The notes below the pieces were generated by a model. The model was not told the origin of the DNA. It saw nothing but the letters and a program-made list of their open reading frames with translations, and did no database searches. Below are positions 53,984 to 62,407 of a stretch of 64,000 nt of DNA, piece by piece. This stretch comes from Hyphomicrobiales bacterium (GTDB lineage Bacteria > Pseudomonadota > Alphaproteobacteria > Rhizobiales > Rhizobiaceae), in the NCBI GenBank assembly GCA_900471925.1, contig UCGV01000001.1, forward strand, positions 285,648 through 349,647. Reading direction: 5' to 3'. Numbering within the stretch: position 1 is the stretch's first letter; every line of letters starts with the position of its first letter. Position numbers and translations under genes: made by a program.

Positions 53984-54913
53984 GTGAGCGTTTTTGATAT
54001 TCCGCTGTCGCGCCGCCAGTTCGGCCTGTTGCTCTCCGCCGCTGCTGCGACTGCCGTACCCGGCCTTGCCTTTGCTGCAGATGAGAAGCGCACGATCACC
54101 CATGAGCTCGGCACGACACAAATCTCCGGCAAGCCGCAGCGCGTCGTCGCTCTCGAATTCTCCTTCGTCCAGGCGCTGAATGCGATCGACGTCGTGCCCG
54201 TCGGGATCACCGACGACAACCAGCCGAAGCGGATCGAACAGCTGCTCGGCAAGAAGATCGACTACAGCTCCGTCGGCACCCGCCTGGAGCCCAATCTGGA
54301 ACTCGTCGCGGCACTGGCACCAGATCTCATCATTGCCGATGAACTCCGCCATTCGGCGATCTACCAGCAGCTCAGCGCCATTGCGCCGACCATCGTGTTG
54401 AACAGCTGGGAAGGCAGCTACGACGTCATCAAGACCTCTGTCGTGACGATCGCCGATGCGCTCGGCGAAAAGCAGAAGGGCGAGCAGGCGCTCGCCGCTC
54501 ATGAAGCCGTCATTGCCGGTCTGGTCGCGAAGATCCCGACCGGTGAGAAGCGCCGCTTCCTGCTGGCCGTCGCCAATCCGGATTCCATGAGCCTGCATAC
54601 CTCGGCCTCCTTCACCGGCTCTGTCTTCAAGGCCATGGGCCTGACGCCGGCGATCGACTCCACCGATGCCGTCGAAAGCGGGGCAGGGCTCGAGCGCCTC
54701 ATCGCCGTCAACCCGGATGTGATGCTGGTCGCAACGGATGCCGGCGGCACTGTCTTCGATCAGTGGAAGACCAACACCGCCTTCGCCAATATCTCCGCCG
54801 TGAAGGCCGGTACGATTTACGAAGTTGATCGTAACCAGTTCTCCCGTTTCCGCGGGCTGACGACGGCCGAGATGATCGCCCGCGAAATCCTCGCCAAGGT
54901 CTACAAGGCTTAA
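53984..54913 (+). CDS. Iron-siderophore ABC transporter substrate-binding protein (FecB/FhuD type)
   Basis: About 309 residues. I prefer the GTG at 53984 because GAGGGA lies 8 bases upstream; ATG 53969 is the alternative. A twin-arginine signal (LSRRQFGLLLSAAAATAVPG, cleaved near FAAD) leads to a class III binding protein fold (PQRVVALEFSFVQALNAIDVVPVGI, LEPNLELVAALAPDLIIADE). It delivers a ferric-siderophore or ferric citrate-like ligand to the downstream permeases. No TonB-dependent receptor lies in the window. First gene of a four-gene operon. Confidence 0.9.
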   Translation: MSVFDIPLSRRQFGLLLSAAAATAVPGLAFAADEKRTITHELGTTQISGKPQRVVALEFSFVQALNAIDVVPVGITDDNQPKRIEQLLGKKIDYSSVGTRLEPNLELVAALAPDLIIADELRHSAIYQQLSAIAPTIVLNSWEGSYDVIKTSVVTIADALGEKQKGEQALAAHEAVIAGLVAKIPTGEKRRFLLAVANPDSMSLHTSASFTGSVFKAMGLTPAIDSTDAVESGAGLERLIAVNPDVMLVATDAGGTVFDQWKTNTAFANISAVKAGTIYEVDRNQFSRFRGLTTAEMIAREILAKVYKA

Positions 54914-54919
54914 GCGTCG

Positions 54920-55933
54920 ATGACGGCAAGGAGCAGCGCAGTCATGCGGCATGGAAGCAGCAGCCCCGTGCTGCTGGCGTTCTGCCTTTTGCTGGCGTTG
55001 GCCACCGTCATCCTTGCAGGCATTTCCTTCGGCGTCTCCGAACTGCCGGTCGGGCGTGCGCTGCATCTGCTCTTTGCGCCCGATGGCTCGCCGGATAGCG
55101 CGCTGGTCTGGGATGTGCGCCTGCCGCGGGCAATGCTTGCCATGCTGGTAGGTGCCAATCTCGCCGTCGCCGGCGTGTTGATCCAGACGCTGACCCGCAA
55201 TTCGCTCGCCTCGCCGCAGACTTTCGGCATCAATGCCGGAGCCTCGCTGGTCATCGTGATTTCCTTGATCGCAATTCCCGGCCTGAGTGCCGGCGGCACC
55301 GTCTGGCCGGCTTTCATCGGTGCCGCCGCTGTCGGCTTTGCCATGTGGGCGCTTTCGGTTTCCGGCGCGATGAACGAGATGAAGCTTGCACTTGCGGGCA
55401 TCTCCATCCAGCTCGTACTTGCCGCTCTCGTGCAGGCGATCCTGATCGCCAACAATGCCGGACAGGATATCGTCTATTGGCTTGCCGGCTCCATCAATGG
55501 CGCGCAATGGAGCAAGGTCTGGATCATCTTGCCTTTCACGATCATCGGCGGCGGTATCGCTCTCGTTGCCGGGCGGCATTTCGGCGTTCTGGCACTCGAT
55601 GATACGACGAGTGTCTCGCTCGGTCAGAACGCCAGGCGTGTCGGCGGCCTTGCTGCTGTGTTGATTGTGATCCTTGCCGGTTCCGCCGTTGCCGTCAGCG
55701 GCCCCATCGGCTTTATCGGCTTGCTCGTGCCGCATATAGTGCGGCGTCTGGCCGGCGGCGATCAGCTGACGATCATTGCGCTGAGCGCCATCACCGGTCC
55801 GCTATTATTGAATGTCGCCGATCTGCTCGGCCGCGTCGCTGCTTTTCCGGCCGAAACCCCTGTCGGCATCGTCACGGCACTGGTCGGCGCCCCCGCATTC
55901 CTCGTGATCCTCTGGCGGCAGAGGGCGAAATGA
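54920..55933 (+). CDS. Iron-siderophore ABC transporter permease 1 (FecC type)
   Basis: A 337-residue FecCD-family permease with about ten hydrophobic helices. LPVGRALHLLF follows helix 1, VWDVRLPRAMLAMLVGANLAVAG and LIQTLTRNSLASPQTFGINAG are family blocks, and GPIGFIGLLVPHIVRRLAG is the cytoplasmic coupling region contacting the ATPase. It starts 6 bp after the binding-protein stop and overlaps the second permease by four bases. Forms a heterodimer with it. Confidence 0.92.
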   Translation: MTARSSAVMRHGSSSPVLLAFCLLLALATVILAGISFGVSELPVGRALHLLFAPDGSPDSALVWDVRLPRAMLAMLVGANLAVAGVLIQTLTRNSLASPQTFGINAGASLVIVISLIAIPGLSAGGTVWPAFIGAAAVGFAMWALSVSGAMNEMKLALAGISIQLVLAALVQAILIANNAGQDIVYWLAGSINGAQWSKVWIILPFTIIGGGIALVAGRHFGVLALDDTTSVSLGQNARRVGGLAAVLIVILAGSAVAVSGPIGFIGLLVPHIVRRLAGGDQLTIIALSAITGPLLLNVADLLGRVAAFPAETPVGIVTALVGAPAFLVILWRQRAK

Positions 55934-56937
55934 CGAGCGCTGCCTTGCCATCGAAGAGCCTGCGCGCGGCGACTGTCTGCATCGCCGTTGCCGCGCTCAT
56001 TCTCGTCATCGCGATTCTCGGCATGACGATCGGCGCCGTCACGCTTTCGGTCGGCCAGGTGCTCGATGGCTTAGCCGGCGGCAAGAGCGCCTTCATCGTC
56101 ATGCAATACCGCGCCCCGCGCGTCATCGTGTCCATTCTTGCCGGTGCATCGCTCGGTATTGCCGGCACCTTTCTGCAGGGGGCGCTGCGCAATCCGCTGG
56201 CCTCGCCCGATGTCGTCGGCATCACCAAATGGGCCGGCCTCGGTGCCTTCCTTGCTGGCCTCTTCACCCCGCCGGCCTGGACCGTCTGGGCCATTCCGGC
56301 TGGTGTGATCGCCGGCGCCGTTGCCGGTGCAATGGTTCTGCTTGCCATCGGCCGCACCTTCGGCGGCGGGATTGCGGCACTCGCACTCGTCGGCGTGGCG
56401 CTCGGCATGCTGGCCCAGGCTCTGATGCAATATGTCATGGTGCTATTCCCGACCCGCGCCGACCAGTCGATGGTCTGGCTCGCGGGCAGCGTCTACGGCT
56501 CGACCATGACCGACGTGATCGCGCTTTCGCTCTGGCTTCTCGCCTGTCTGCCCTTCGTGCTGATCGCCACGATCAGGCTCGATGCCGGCGGCTTCGGCGA
56601 CGACACGCTGACGAGCCTCGGCATCTCGCCCCAATTCCTGCGCGGCGGCCTCATCGTCGTCTCGGTTCTGCTCTGTGCCGGCAGCGTCGCTGCCGTTGGC
56701 AGCATGGGTTTCCTCGGCCTGTTGTCTCCCCATGCCGCGCGCCTGCTCGTCGGCTCGCGTGCCCGCCACATGGTCCCGGCAAGCGCCCTGATCGGCGCCC
56801 TGACGCTTTCCACCGCCGATCTGATCGGCCGGCTCGTGGCCCTGCCGAACGAGATCCCGGCCGGCATCGTCGCTGCCGTCATCGGCGGTCCCTATCTCAT
56901 TTTCCTGCTGATTAAGGAGGCCGGCCGCAATGACTGA
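55930..56937 (+). CDS. Iron-siderophore ABC transporter permease 2 (FecD type)
   Basis: A 335-residue FecCD-family permease. YRAPRVIVSILAGASLGIAG and LQGALRNPLASPDVVGITKWA are the helix-2/3 blocks, and SMGFLGLLSPHAARLLVGSR is the coupling loop for the ATPase. Overlaps fecC-type gene by ATGA and the ATPase gene by 8 bases. Together with its partner it builds the inner-membrane channel. Confidence 0.92.
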   Translation: MTSAALPSKSLRAATVCIAVAALILVIAILGMTIGAVTLSVGQVLDGLAGGKSAFIVMQYRAPRVIVSILAGASLGIAGTFLQGALRNPLASPDVVGITKWAGLGAFLAGLFTPPAWTVWAIPAGVIAGAVAGAMVLLAIGRTFGGGIAALALVGVALGMLAQALMQYVMVLFPTRADQSMVWLAGSVYGSTMTDVIALSLWLLACLPFVLIATIRLDAGGFGDDTLTSLGISPQFLRGGLIVVSVLLCAGSVAAVGSMGFLGLLSPHAARLLVGSRARHMVPASALIGALTLSTADLIGRLVALPNEIPAGIVAAVIGGPYLIFLLIKEAGRND

Positions 56938-57742
56938 TGCCGCCCATCCGCGCCTCTCCGCCAACGACCTGACGCTCGGCTACGCCGCGATCAAAGTGCT
57001 CGACCATGTCGATGTCGCAATCCCCGAGGGCAAGATCACCGCCCTGATCGGCGCCAATGGCTCCGGTAAATCGACATTGTTGCGCGCGCTCGGCCGCATC
57101 ATCCAGCCGCTCGGCGGCACCGTGACGCTGGACGGCAAGGCGATTGCCGAAATGCCGGGCAGGGCGATCGCCCAGACACTGGCGCTGCTGCCACAAAGCC
57201 CCGTTTCGCCCGATGGCTTGACCGTGCGCCAGCTCTGCCGCTTCGGCCGCCATCCGCACAAGGGCGTGCTGTCGCGCACGACGCGCCACGATGAAGAGAT
57301 CGTCGAGGCATCGCTTGCCGCGACCGGACTGACCGATCTCGCCGAACGCCCGCTTGATCGTCTGTCAGGCGGCCAGCGCCAGCGCGCCTGGATCGCCATG
57401 GCTCTGGCACAGGAAACGCCGATCCTGCTTCTGGATGAGCCGACGACCTATCTCGATATCGCCCATCAGCTGGAAGTTCTGGAGTTGCTGAAGGAGCTGA
57501 ACGAGAAGAGTGGACGCACCATCGTCATGGTCGTCCACGATCTCAACCACGCCGCCCAATATGCGGACCACATCATTGCGGTCGCCGAAGGCGGCATCCA
57601 CGCGGCAGGCAGCCCCGCCGATCTGCTGAAGCCGGAGCTTATTCGCACCGTCTTCGGCATCGACGCCGTTGTGATCTCCCATCCGGTCGATGGGACACCA
57701 CTCTGCCTGCCGTTTGTGGGAACTAAAGCAACGTCCCGCTGA
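56930..57742 (+). CDS. Iron-siderophore ABC transporter ATPase (FecE type)
   Basis: A 270-residue ATP-binding subunit: Walker A GANGSGKST, signature LSGGQRQRAWIAMALAQ, Walker B PILLLDEPTTYLD, and switch histidine in MVVHDLNHA. It powers import through the two permeases. Its 3' end overlaps the convergent mgtE by 20 bp, so transcripts of the two operons must pass over each other. Confidence 0.94.
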   Translation: MTDAAHPRLSANDLTLGYAAIKVLDHVDVAIPEGKITALIGANGSGKSTLLRALGRIIQPLGGTVTLDGKAIAEMPGRAIAQTLALLPQSPVSPDGLTVRQLCRFGRHPHKGVLSRTTRHDEEIVEASLAATGLTDLAERPLDRLSGGQRQRAWIAMALAQETPILLLDEPTTYLDIAHQLEVLELLKELNEKSGRTIVMVVHDLNHAAQYADHIIAVAEGGIHAAGSPADLLKPELIRTVFGIDAVVISHPVDGTPLCLPFVGTKATSR

Positions 57743-59093
57743 GGATCAGCAGCGCCACCGAGAAATAGATGACGAGCCCGGTCACATCGACTAGCGTGGC
57801 GACGAATGGAGCCGATGCCGTTGCCGGATCGAGCCGCAGTTTCTGCAGCAGGAAAGGCAGCATGGACCCCGATATGGAGCCGAAGGTGACGATGCCGATA
57901 AGCGCCGCAAAGACCGTCAGGCTGACAAGCTGCCAGTGCGGGCCGTAGTCGTAGAGCCCGGCCTGCTGCCAGATGATCACGCGGATCATGCCGACAAGCC
58001 CGAGGATGGCGCCGAGCACGATGCCCGTCGGCAGTTCGCGCACCAGCACCCGCCACCAGTCGGTGAGCTTCAATTCGCCGACAGCCAGCGCCCGGATGAT
58101 GAGCGAGGTTGCCTGCGAACCGGAATTGCCGCCGGAGCTCATGATCAGCGGAATGAAGAGCGTCAGCACGACGGCCTTTTCCAGCTCCCCTTCGAAATGC
58201 TGCATGGCGCTTGCCGTCAGCATTTCGCCAAGGAAGAGCGCGCAGAGCCAGCCCGCACGCTTGCGGATCATGCCCCCAAAGGTGATCTTCATATAGGGCT
58301 TGCCGAGCGCTTCCATACCGCCGAAACGCTGTGCGGATTCGGTCGTATCCGAAATCATCGTGTCGATGACGTCATCGACCGTGACGATGCCGAGCACCAT
58401 GCCGTGGTCGTCGACGATTGGCAGCGCGAGCAGATCGTGCTTGCGGATCAGCCGTGCGACATCTTCCTGCTTCATCAGCGCATTGGCCGAAACGGGCGTG
58501 CCCTTCTGCGCGACCGAGAGGATCGAGGCATCGGGTTCGCCGGTGATGAGGCGCCGCAAGGTGACGACGCGCAGCAGCGCACCGGAATTATGGTCCAGCA
58601 CATAGATGGCATAGACGGTTTCGCGCGAGCGTTCGACCTGCCGGACATGGTCCAGGGTCTGGGCGACGGTCCAGTCGTCAGGCACGCTGACGAATTCCGT
58701 CGTCATGATGCTGCCGGCCGTGCGCGGCGGATAGCCCATCAGATGCTGGATGGCGACGCGAACCGGCTCTTCCAGGCTGGAGAACAGGCGCACGCGATCT
58801 TCGACACCGAGTTCCAGGAGAACGTCGGCGACGCGGTCATTCGACATGCCATGCAGCAGCCGAGCGGAATCTGCGCTGTCCATCAGCGCCAGAATGGCCG
58901 ATGCGTTGCGCAGTTCCGGACGGTCCAGAATGTTGACGGCATAGTCCTGCGGCATCCGCGAGAGGATGCGGCCGGCTTCAGCCGGGGCAAGCCCGTTCAG
59001 CGATTCCACGCGCTCGGCAATGGTCGCGACACGGCTGTTCATAAAGGCACGGGCGGCATAGCCGGCCCGCAGGGGGAAGCGATTGATATTCAT
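57723..59093 (-). CDS. mgtE: Magnesium transporter MgtE
   Basis: A 456-residue homodimeric Mg2+ channel. It has an N-terminal helical regulatory domain (LNGLAPAEAGRILSRMPQDY), two CBS domains (about 140-260) and five transmembrane helices, with the pore block PLIMSSGGNSGSQATSLIIR and a second SMLPFLLQKLRLDPATASAP. It closes when cytosolic Mg2+ is high. A 46-bp inverted repeat covers its ribosome binding site. Minus strand, converging on fecE. Confidence 0.93.
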   Translation of the reverse strand: MNINRFPLRAGYAARAFMNSRVATIAERVESLNGLAPAEAGRILSRMPQDYAVNILDRPELRNASAILALMDSADSARLLHGMSNDRVADVLLELGVEDRVRLFSSLEEPVRVAIQHLMGYPPRTAGSIMTTEFVSVPDDWTVAQTLDHVRQVERSRETVYAIYVLDHNSGALLRVVTLRRLITGEPDASILSVAQKGTPVSANALMKQEDVARLIRKHDLLALPIVDDHGMVLGIVTVDDVIDTMISDTTESAQRFGGMEALGKPYMKITFGGMIRKRAGWLCALFLGEMLTASAMQHFEGELEKAVVLTLFIPLIMSSGGNSGSQATSLIIRALAVGELKLTDWWRVLVRELPTGIVLGAILGLVGMIRVIIWQQAGLYDYGPHWQLVSLTVFAALIGIVTFGSISGSMLPFLLQKLRLDPATASAPFVATLVDVTGLVIYFSVALLILSGTLL

Positions 59094-59094
59094 T

Positions 59095-59140
59095 GGCTCG
59101 CCTTTCCGTCGATCCGCCGTAGCGTCCGAACGGGCGAGCC
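59095..59140 (-). promoter_or_regulatory. mRNA hairpin over the mgtE ribosome binding site
   Basis: On the minus strand GGCTCGCC (59140-59133) pairs perfectly with GGCGAGCC (59102-59095), and the second arm overlaps the AAAGGCG Shine-Dalgarno sequence just before the mgtE ATG. An inner CCGT/ACGG pairing can lengthen the stem. If it folds, translation initiation would be masked, so the leader could be a translational control element. Confidence 0.55.
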
Positions 59141-59409
59141 TGGAGCATCCAGGTCAGCGCACGACGGCCGCGTACGGCAAAGGCAATCGACTGCTACTGT
59201 CGCTTGGCATCTGAATGATGGCTCCGTTGATATTCATGCATGACGTACGTCATCCACGTGTCACATTAGGTGGTCTCGAATGCGGAAAAAGTCAAGTTGC
59301 TTAAATGCTTAACGCCAGAATGCCGCACCCTCGGCGCGGCATTATAAGTCAGCATCCTTTACGCATTATTTCGAGCGGCCGAAGGGGCGGAATTTCGGTC
59401 ACCGAAACC
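59141..59409. other. mgtE leader and promoter region
   Basis: About 270 bp without a gene. It contains a perfect 14-bp palindrome ATGACGTACGTCAT at 59240-59253. I do not see a known riboswitch (M-box/ykoK) by eye. The downstream part borders the convergent 3' end of the quinone oxidoreductase gene. Confidence 0.45.
59240..59253. promoter_or_regulatory. 14-bp palindrome ATGACGTACGTCAT
   Basis: A perfect 14-base palindrome 147-160 bp upstream of mgtE. Its ACGT-ACGT core resembles operators of several regulator families, and it could be a site for a metal- or stress-responsive regulator. No adjacent regulator gene on that side. Confidence 0.4.
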
Positions 59410-60423
59410 CTAGAATCCGGCCAGCACGACCTTGCCCTTCATGCTGCCGCTTTCGACCATGGCATGCGCCCTCTTCAGGTTCGATGCATTGATCGTGCCG
59501 ATTGTCTCCGACAGTGTCGTGCGGATCTTGCCGGCATCGACGAGCTCGGAAATCCTGTTCAGGATCTTGTGCTGCTCGATCATGTCAGGCGTGCCGAAAA
59601 GCGGGCGGGTGAACATCAGCTCCCAGTGAACGGAAGCGGCCTTGCGCTTGAAGGGAACGATGTCGAAGGTCTTCGGATCGTCGATCAGTCCGAAGCGACC
59701 CTGCGGCGCCAGCGCCTCGACTATATCGGCGACATGCTTGTCGGTATTCGTGGTCGAGAAGATGAAGCCCGGCGCACCGATACCGAGGGCTGCGACCTGC
59801 GGTGCGAGCGGCTTGGAATGGTCGATGACATGATGGGCTCCATGCGCCTTCACCCATTCCTTTGTCTCGGGGCGAGATGCGGTGGCGATCAAGGTCAGGT
59901 CGGTCAGCGTGCGGGCGATCTGCACGGCGATCGAACCGACACCGCCGGCACCGCCGATGATGAGTACGGCAGGTGCCGCGCCCGGCACCGGATCGGTGAC
60001 GCGCAGTCGATCGAACAGTGCTTCATAGGCGGTGATCGAGGTGAGCGGCAGGGCCGCGGCCGCGGCGAAATCCAGACTTTTGGGCCTCTTGCCGACGATA
60101 CGCTCGTCGACGAGCTGGAATTCCGCATTCGAGCCCGGACGATTGATGACGCCGGAATAGAACACTTCGTCGCCAGGCCTGAACAGCGTGACATCCGAAC
60201 CGACGGCTTTGACGATACCGGCGGCATCGAAGCCGAGCACCCTCAGTTCGTCGGCCGGCGGCGCCATGCCGGCGCGCACTTTCACATCGACGGGATTGAC
60301 GGAGACGGCCTTGATCTCGACCAGCAGGTCATGACCTCTTGCTTCCGGCATCGGCAGTTCGACGTCGATCAGCGAGGTTTCGGCGACGATTGGCTGTGGG
60401 GTCTTGTAAGCGACGGCGCGCAT
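59410..60423 (-). CDS. Zinc-type alcohol dehydrogenase / quinone oxidoreductase family protein
   Basis: A 337-residue medium-chain dehydrogenase/reductase. The N-terminal part has AVAYKTPQPIVAETSLIDVE and VSVNPVDVKVRAG, and the nucleotide-binding motif is LIIGGAGGVGSIAVQIARTL (around residue 152). It lacks the structural zinc cysteines, as in the NADPH quinone-oxidoreductase (QOR-like, TIGR02817-type) group. Divergent from an HxlR regulator gene, an arrangement seen for quinone- and electrophile-inducible reductases. Substrate unknown, likely quinones or enones. Confidence 0.9.
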   Translation of the reverse strand: MRAVAYKTPQPIVAETSLIDVELPMPEARGHDLLVEIKAVSVNPVDVKVRAGMAPPADELRVLGFDAAGIVKAVGSDVTLFRPGDEVFYSGVINRPGSNAEFQLVDERIVGKRPKSLDFAAAAALPLTSITAYEALFDRLRVTDPVPGAAPAVLIIGGAGGVGSIAVQIARTLTDLTLIATASRPETKEWVKAHGAHHVIDHSKPLAPQVAALGIGAPGFIFSTTNTDKHVADIVEALAPQGRFGLIDDPKTFDIVPFKRKAASVHWELMFTRPLFGTPDMIEQHKILNRISELVDAGKIRTTLSETIGTINASNLKRAHAMVESGSMKGKVVLAGF

Positions 60424-60528
60424 CTTTGGAAACTCCTGTGTTCATTGCACGAGAGCTAGATGCGACCTATGTTTCGGCAACGCAAGAATGCACAAATTCT
60501 GTACGTAGTACCAAAAAGGATACTGTAA

Positions 60529-60930
60529 ATGTCACGTCCGCGCGCCAAGCTGGTCAAGAATTTCCCCGGTTGCCCGGTCGAGGCGACGCTGACCTATCTG
60601 GATGGAAAGTGGAAGGGCGTGATCCTTTTCCACCTGATGGACAGGACTTTGCGCTTCAACGAACTACGACGCCATCTGCCGGCTATCACCCAACGGATGC
60701 TGACGAAGCAACTGCGCGAGCTGGAAGAGTCAGGCCTGATCTCACGAACAGTTTACCCGGTCGTGCCCCCGCATGTCGAATATGCGCTGACGCCGCTCGG
60801 CTCGACGCTAAAGCCGGTTATCCGCGCGCTTGCCGCCTGGGGTGACGAATTCGTTTTCTGCAGCCCCGAGGGACGGGAGCTGCGCATATCCAAAGCGTTA
60901 AGCGCGCCGGCTGCGGAGCTCCAGGCGTAG
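60529..60930 (+). CDS. HxlR family transcriptional regulator
   Basis: A 133-residue winged-helix protein. The N-terminus NFPGCPVEATLTYLDGKWK has the conserved cysteine C15 found in redox-sensing members (YodB, QorR), and LRFNELRRHLPAITQRMLTK with LRELEESGLI forms the DNA-binding part. Divergent from the quinone oxidoreductase gene, which it probably represses until its cysteine is modified by quinone or diamide-type stress. The intergenic GTAC motifs (around 60500) may be the operator. Its 3' end overlaps the convergent MFS gene by 33 bp. Confidence 0.9.
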   Translation: MSRPRAKLVKNFPGCPVEATLTYLDGKWKGVILFHLMDRTLRFNELRRHLPAITQRMLTKQLRELEESGLISRTVYPVVPPHVEYALTPLGSTLKPVIRALAAWGDEFVFCSPEGRELRISKALSAPAAELQA

Positions 60931-62118
60931 CGACGCGGCAAAGACGAAGAGGCCGAGGAAGGACAGCACTGCACCCACATAGCCAGTTGCCGCAAAACCG
61001 TAGCCTCCGGCAATGACGAGGCCGCCGAGCCATGCGCCGAGCGCGTTGGCAATGTTGAAGGCGGAATGGTTGGAGGCGGCCGCCAGCGTCTGCGCATCGG
61101 CTGCCACATCCATCAGGCGCGTCTGCAGCGCCGGGCCTGCGGCAAAGCCGCAGCCGACGAGGAACACGCAGAGGCCGAGCATGTAGGGGTTCCAGGCGGT
61201 CAGCGAGAACATCGTCAATACAATGATATTGTAGACCAGCGAGCCGCCGATCGTGCCGAGCAGCGACTTGTCCGCCAGCCACGAGCCGATGAAATTGCCG
61301 GCATTCATACCGACGCCGAACAGCACGAGCATGAGCGGAACAGCCGTTTCCGGCAGCATCGCCACCTGCGTCGTCGTCGAGGCGATATAGCTGAACATCG
61401 CAAACATACCGCCGTAGCCGACGGCGGCGATGGCAAGCGTCAGCAGGATCTGCGGGCGGCGGAAGGCGCTGAGTTCGCGCAACGCGCTTGCCCCTTCGGC
61501 AACTTTGTCATGCGGCACGTAGAACCAGATGAGGGCGACCGTCACGAGGCCGATGATGCCGACGGTGAGGAAGGCCACCTGCCAGTCGAGCGCCTGGCCG
61601 AAGAAAGTGGTCATCGGTGTTCCGAGCAGGGTCGCGACCGTGAGACCCAGCATGACGCGGCCGACGGCCCGCGCACGCCGGTGCACCGGCACCATGGAGG
61701 CGGCGACAAGCGCTGCGACGCCGAAATAGGCGCCATGCGGCAGGCCGCTGATGAAACGCAGCACCGTGAAGCTTTCGAAGGTTGGCGCGACAGCACTCAG
61801 GATATTGCCGACGGCAAAGAGCAGCATCAGGCAGAGCAGCAATGTGCGCCGCGCCATCTTGGCGGCCAGCACGGCAATGACAGGCGCGCCGATGACGACG
61901 CCGAGCGCATAGGCGCTGATCACATAGCCCGCCTGCGGGGTCGTAACCGAGAAAGTATCGGCAACATTCGGCAGCAGGCCCATGATCGCGAATTCGCCGG
62001 TGCCGATACCGAAGCCGCCGGCGGCCAGCGCCAGCTGCACCAGCGCGACGGTTGTCGCAGAGGGAAGCGCTGCCTCCGGTTCGGAATCGATGGAATCGTT
62101 TACAGCAACCTGGCTCAC
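60898..62118 (-). CDS. MFS transporter (DHA1, AraJ-like)
   Basis: About 406 residues from the GTG at 62118, which has GAGG 7 bases upstream; an in-frame ATG at 62181 has no ribosome site and is a weaker start. Twelve hydrophobic helices. The N-terminus GIGTGEFAIMGLLPNVADTF followed by TTPQAGYVISAYALGVVIGA is typical of AraJ/YdhP drug:H+ antiporters. A central loop (VPHDKVAEGASALRELSAF) joins the two halves. Convergent with the HxlR gene. Substrate unknown. Confidence 0.88.
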   Translation of the reverse strand: MSQVAVNDSIDSEPEAALPSATTVALVQLALAAGGFGIGTGEFAIMGLLPNVADTFSVTTPQAGYVISAYALGVVIGAPVIAVLAAKMARRTLLLCLMLLFAVGNILSAVAPTFESFTVLRFISGLPHGAYFGVAALVAASMVPVHRRARAVGRVMLGLTVATLLGTPMTTFFGQALDWQVAFLTVGIIGLVTVALIWFYVPHDKVAEGASALRELSAFRRPQILLTLAIAAVGYGGMFAMFSYIASTTTQVAMLPETAVPLMLVLFGVGMNAGNFIGSWLADKSLLGTIGGSLVYNIIVLTMFSLTAWNPYMLGLCVFLVGCGFAAGPALQTRLMDVAADAQTLAAASNHSAFNIANALGAWLGGLVIAGGYGFAATGYVGAVLSFLGLFVFAASLRLELRSRRA

Positions 62119-62407
62119 GGGCGGTCCTCGAAGGATCTGTGCTTGGCGACGGCCGCTGGCGATAGACGCAGGACCGGTCATTCAGAAATGGCGGGGGACG
62201 GAGATATGATCTCCATTATCCCATCTATCGGGCAGCGGGCCGTCAGCGTCGAGTGCTTTTTTTGCAGTGCAGCGTATCGCTATCTGCATACGTCCATTGC
62301 AATATTTGCGTTTCGCTCATGGGGACGCAAAATCTCCGCGGCTTGAAATCACGGGAGCATCAACCATCTCTTCGGGCAGGGATAGCGGGATAGGGAAAAG
62401 GCACCTC

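Noticed and set aside
53915..55735. A 606-codon open frame on the minus strand under the iron transporter genes
   Set aside because: It is antisense to genes with clear FecB and FecC family motifs, has an Asp/His/Arg-rich composition typical of antisense frames in GC-rich DNA, and shows no recognisable domain.
57936..59243. A 435-codon plus-strand frame opposite mgtE
   Set aside because: Antisense to mgtE, whose CBS and pore motifs are clear. No support for coding.
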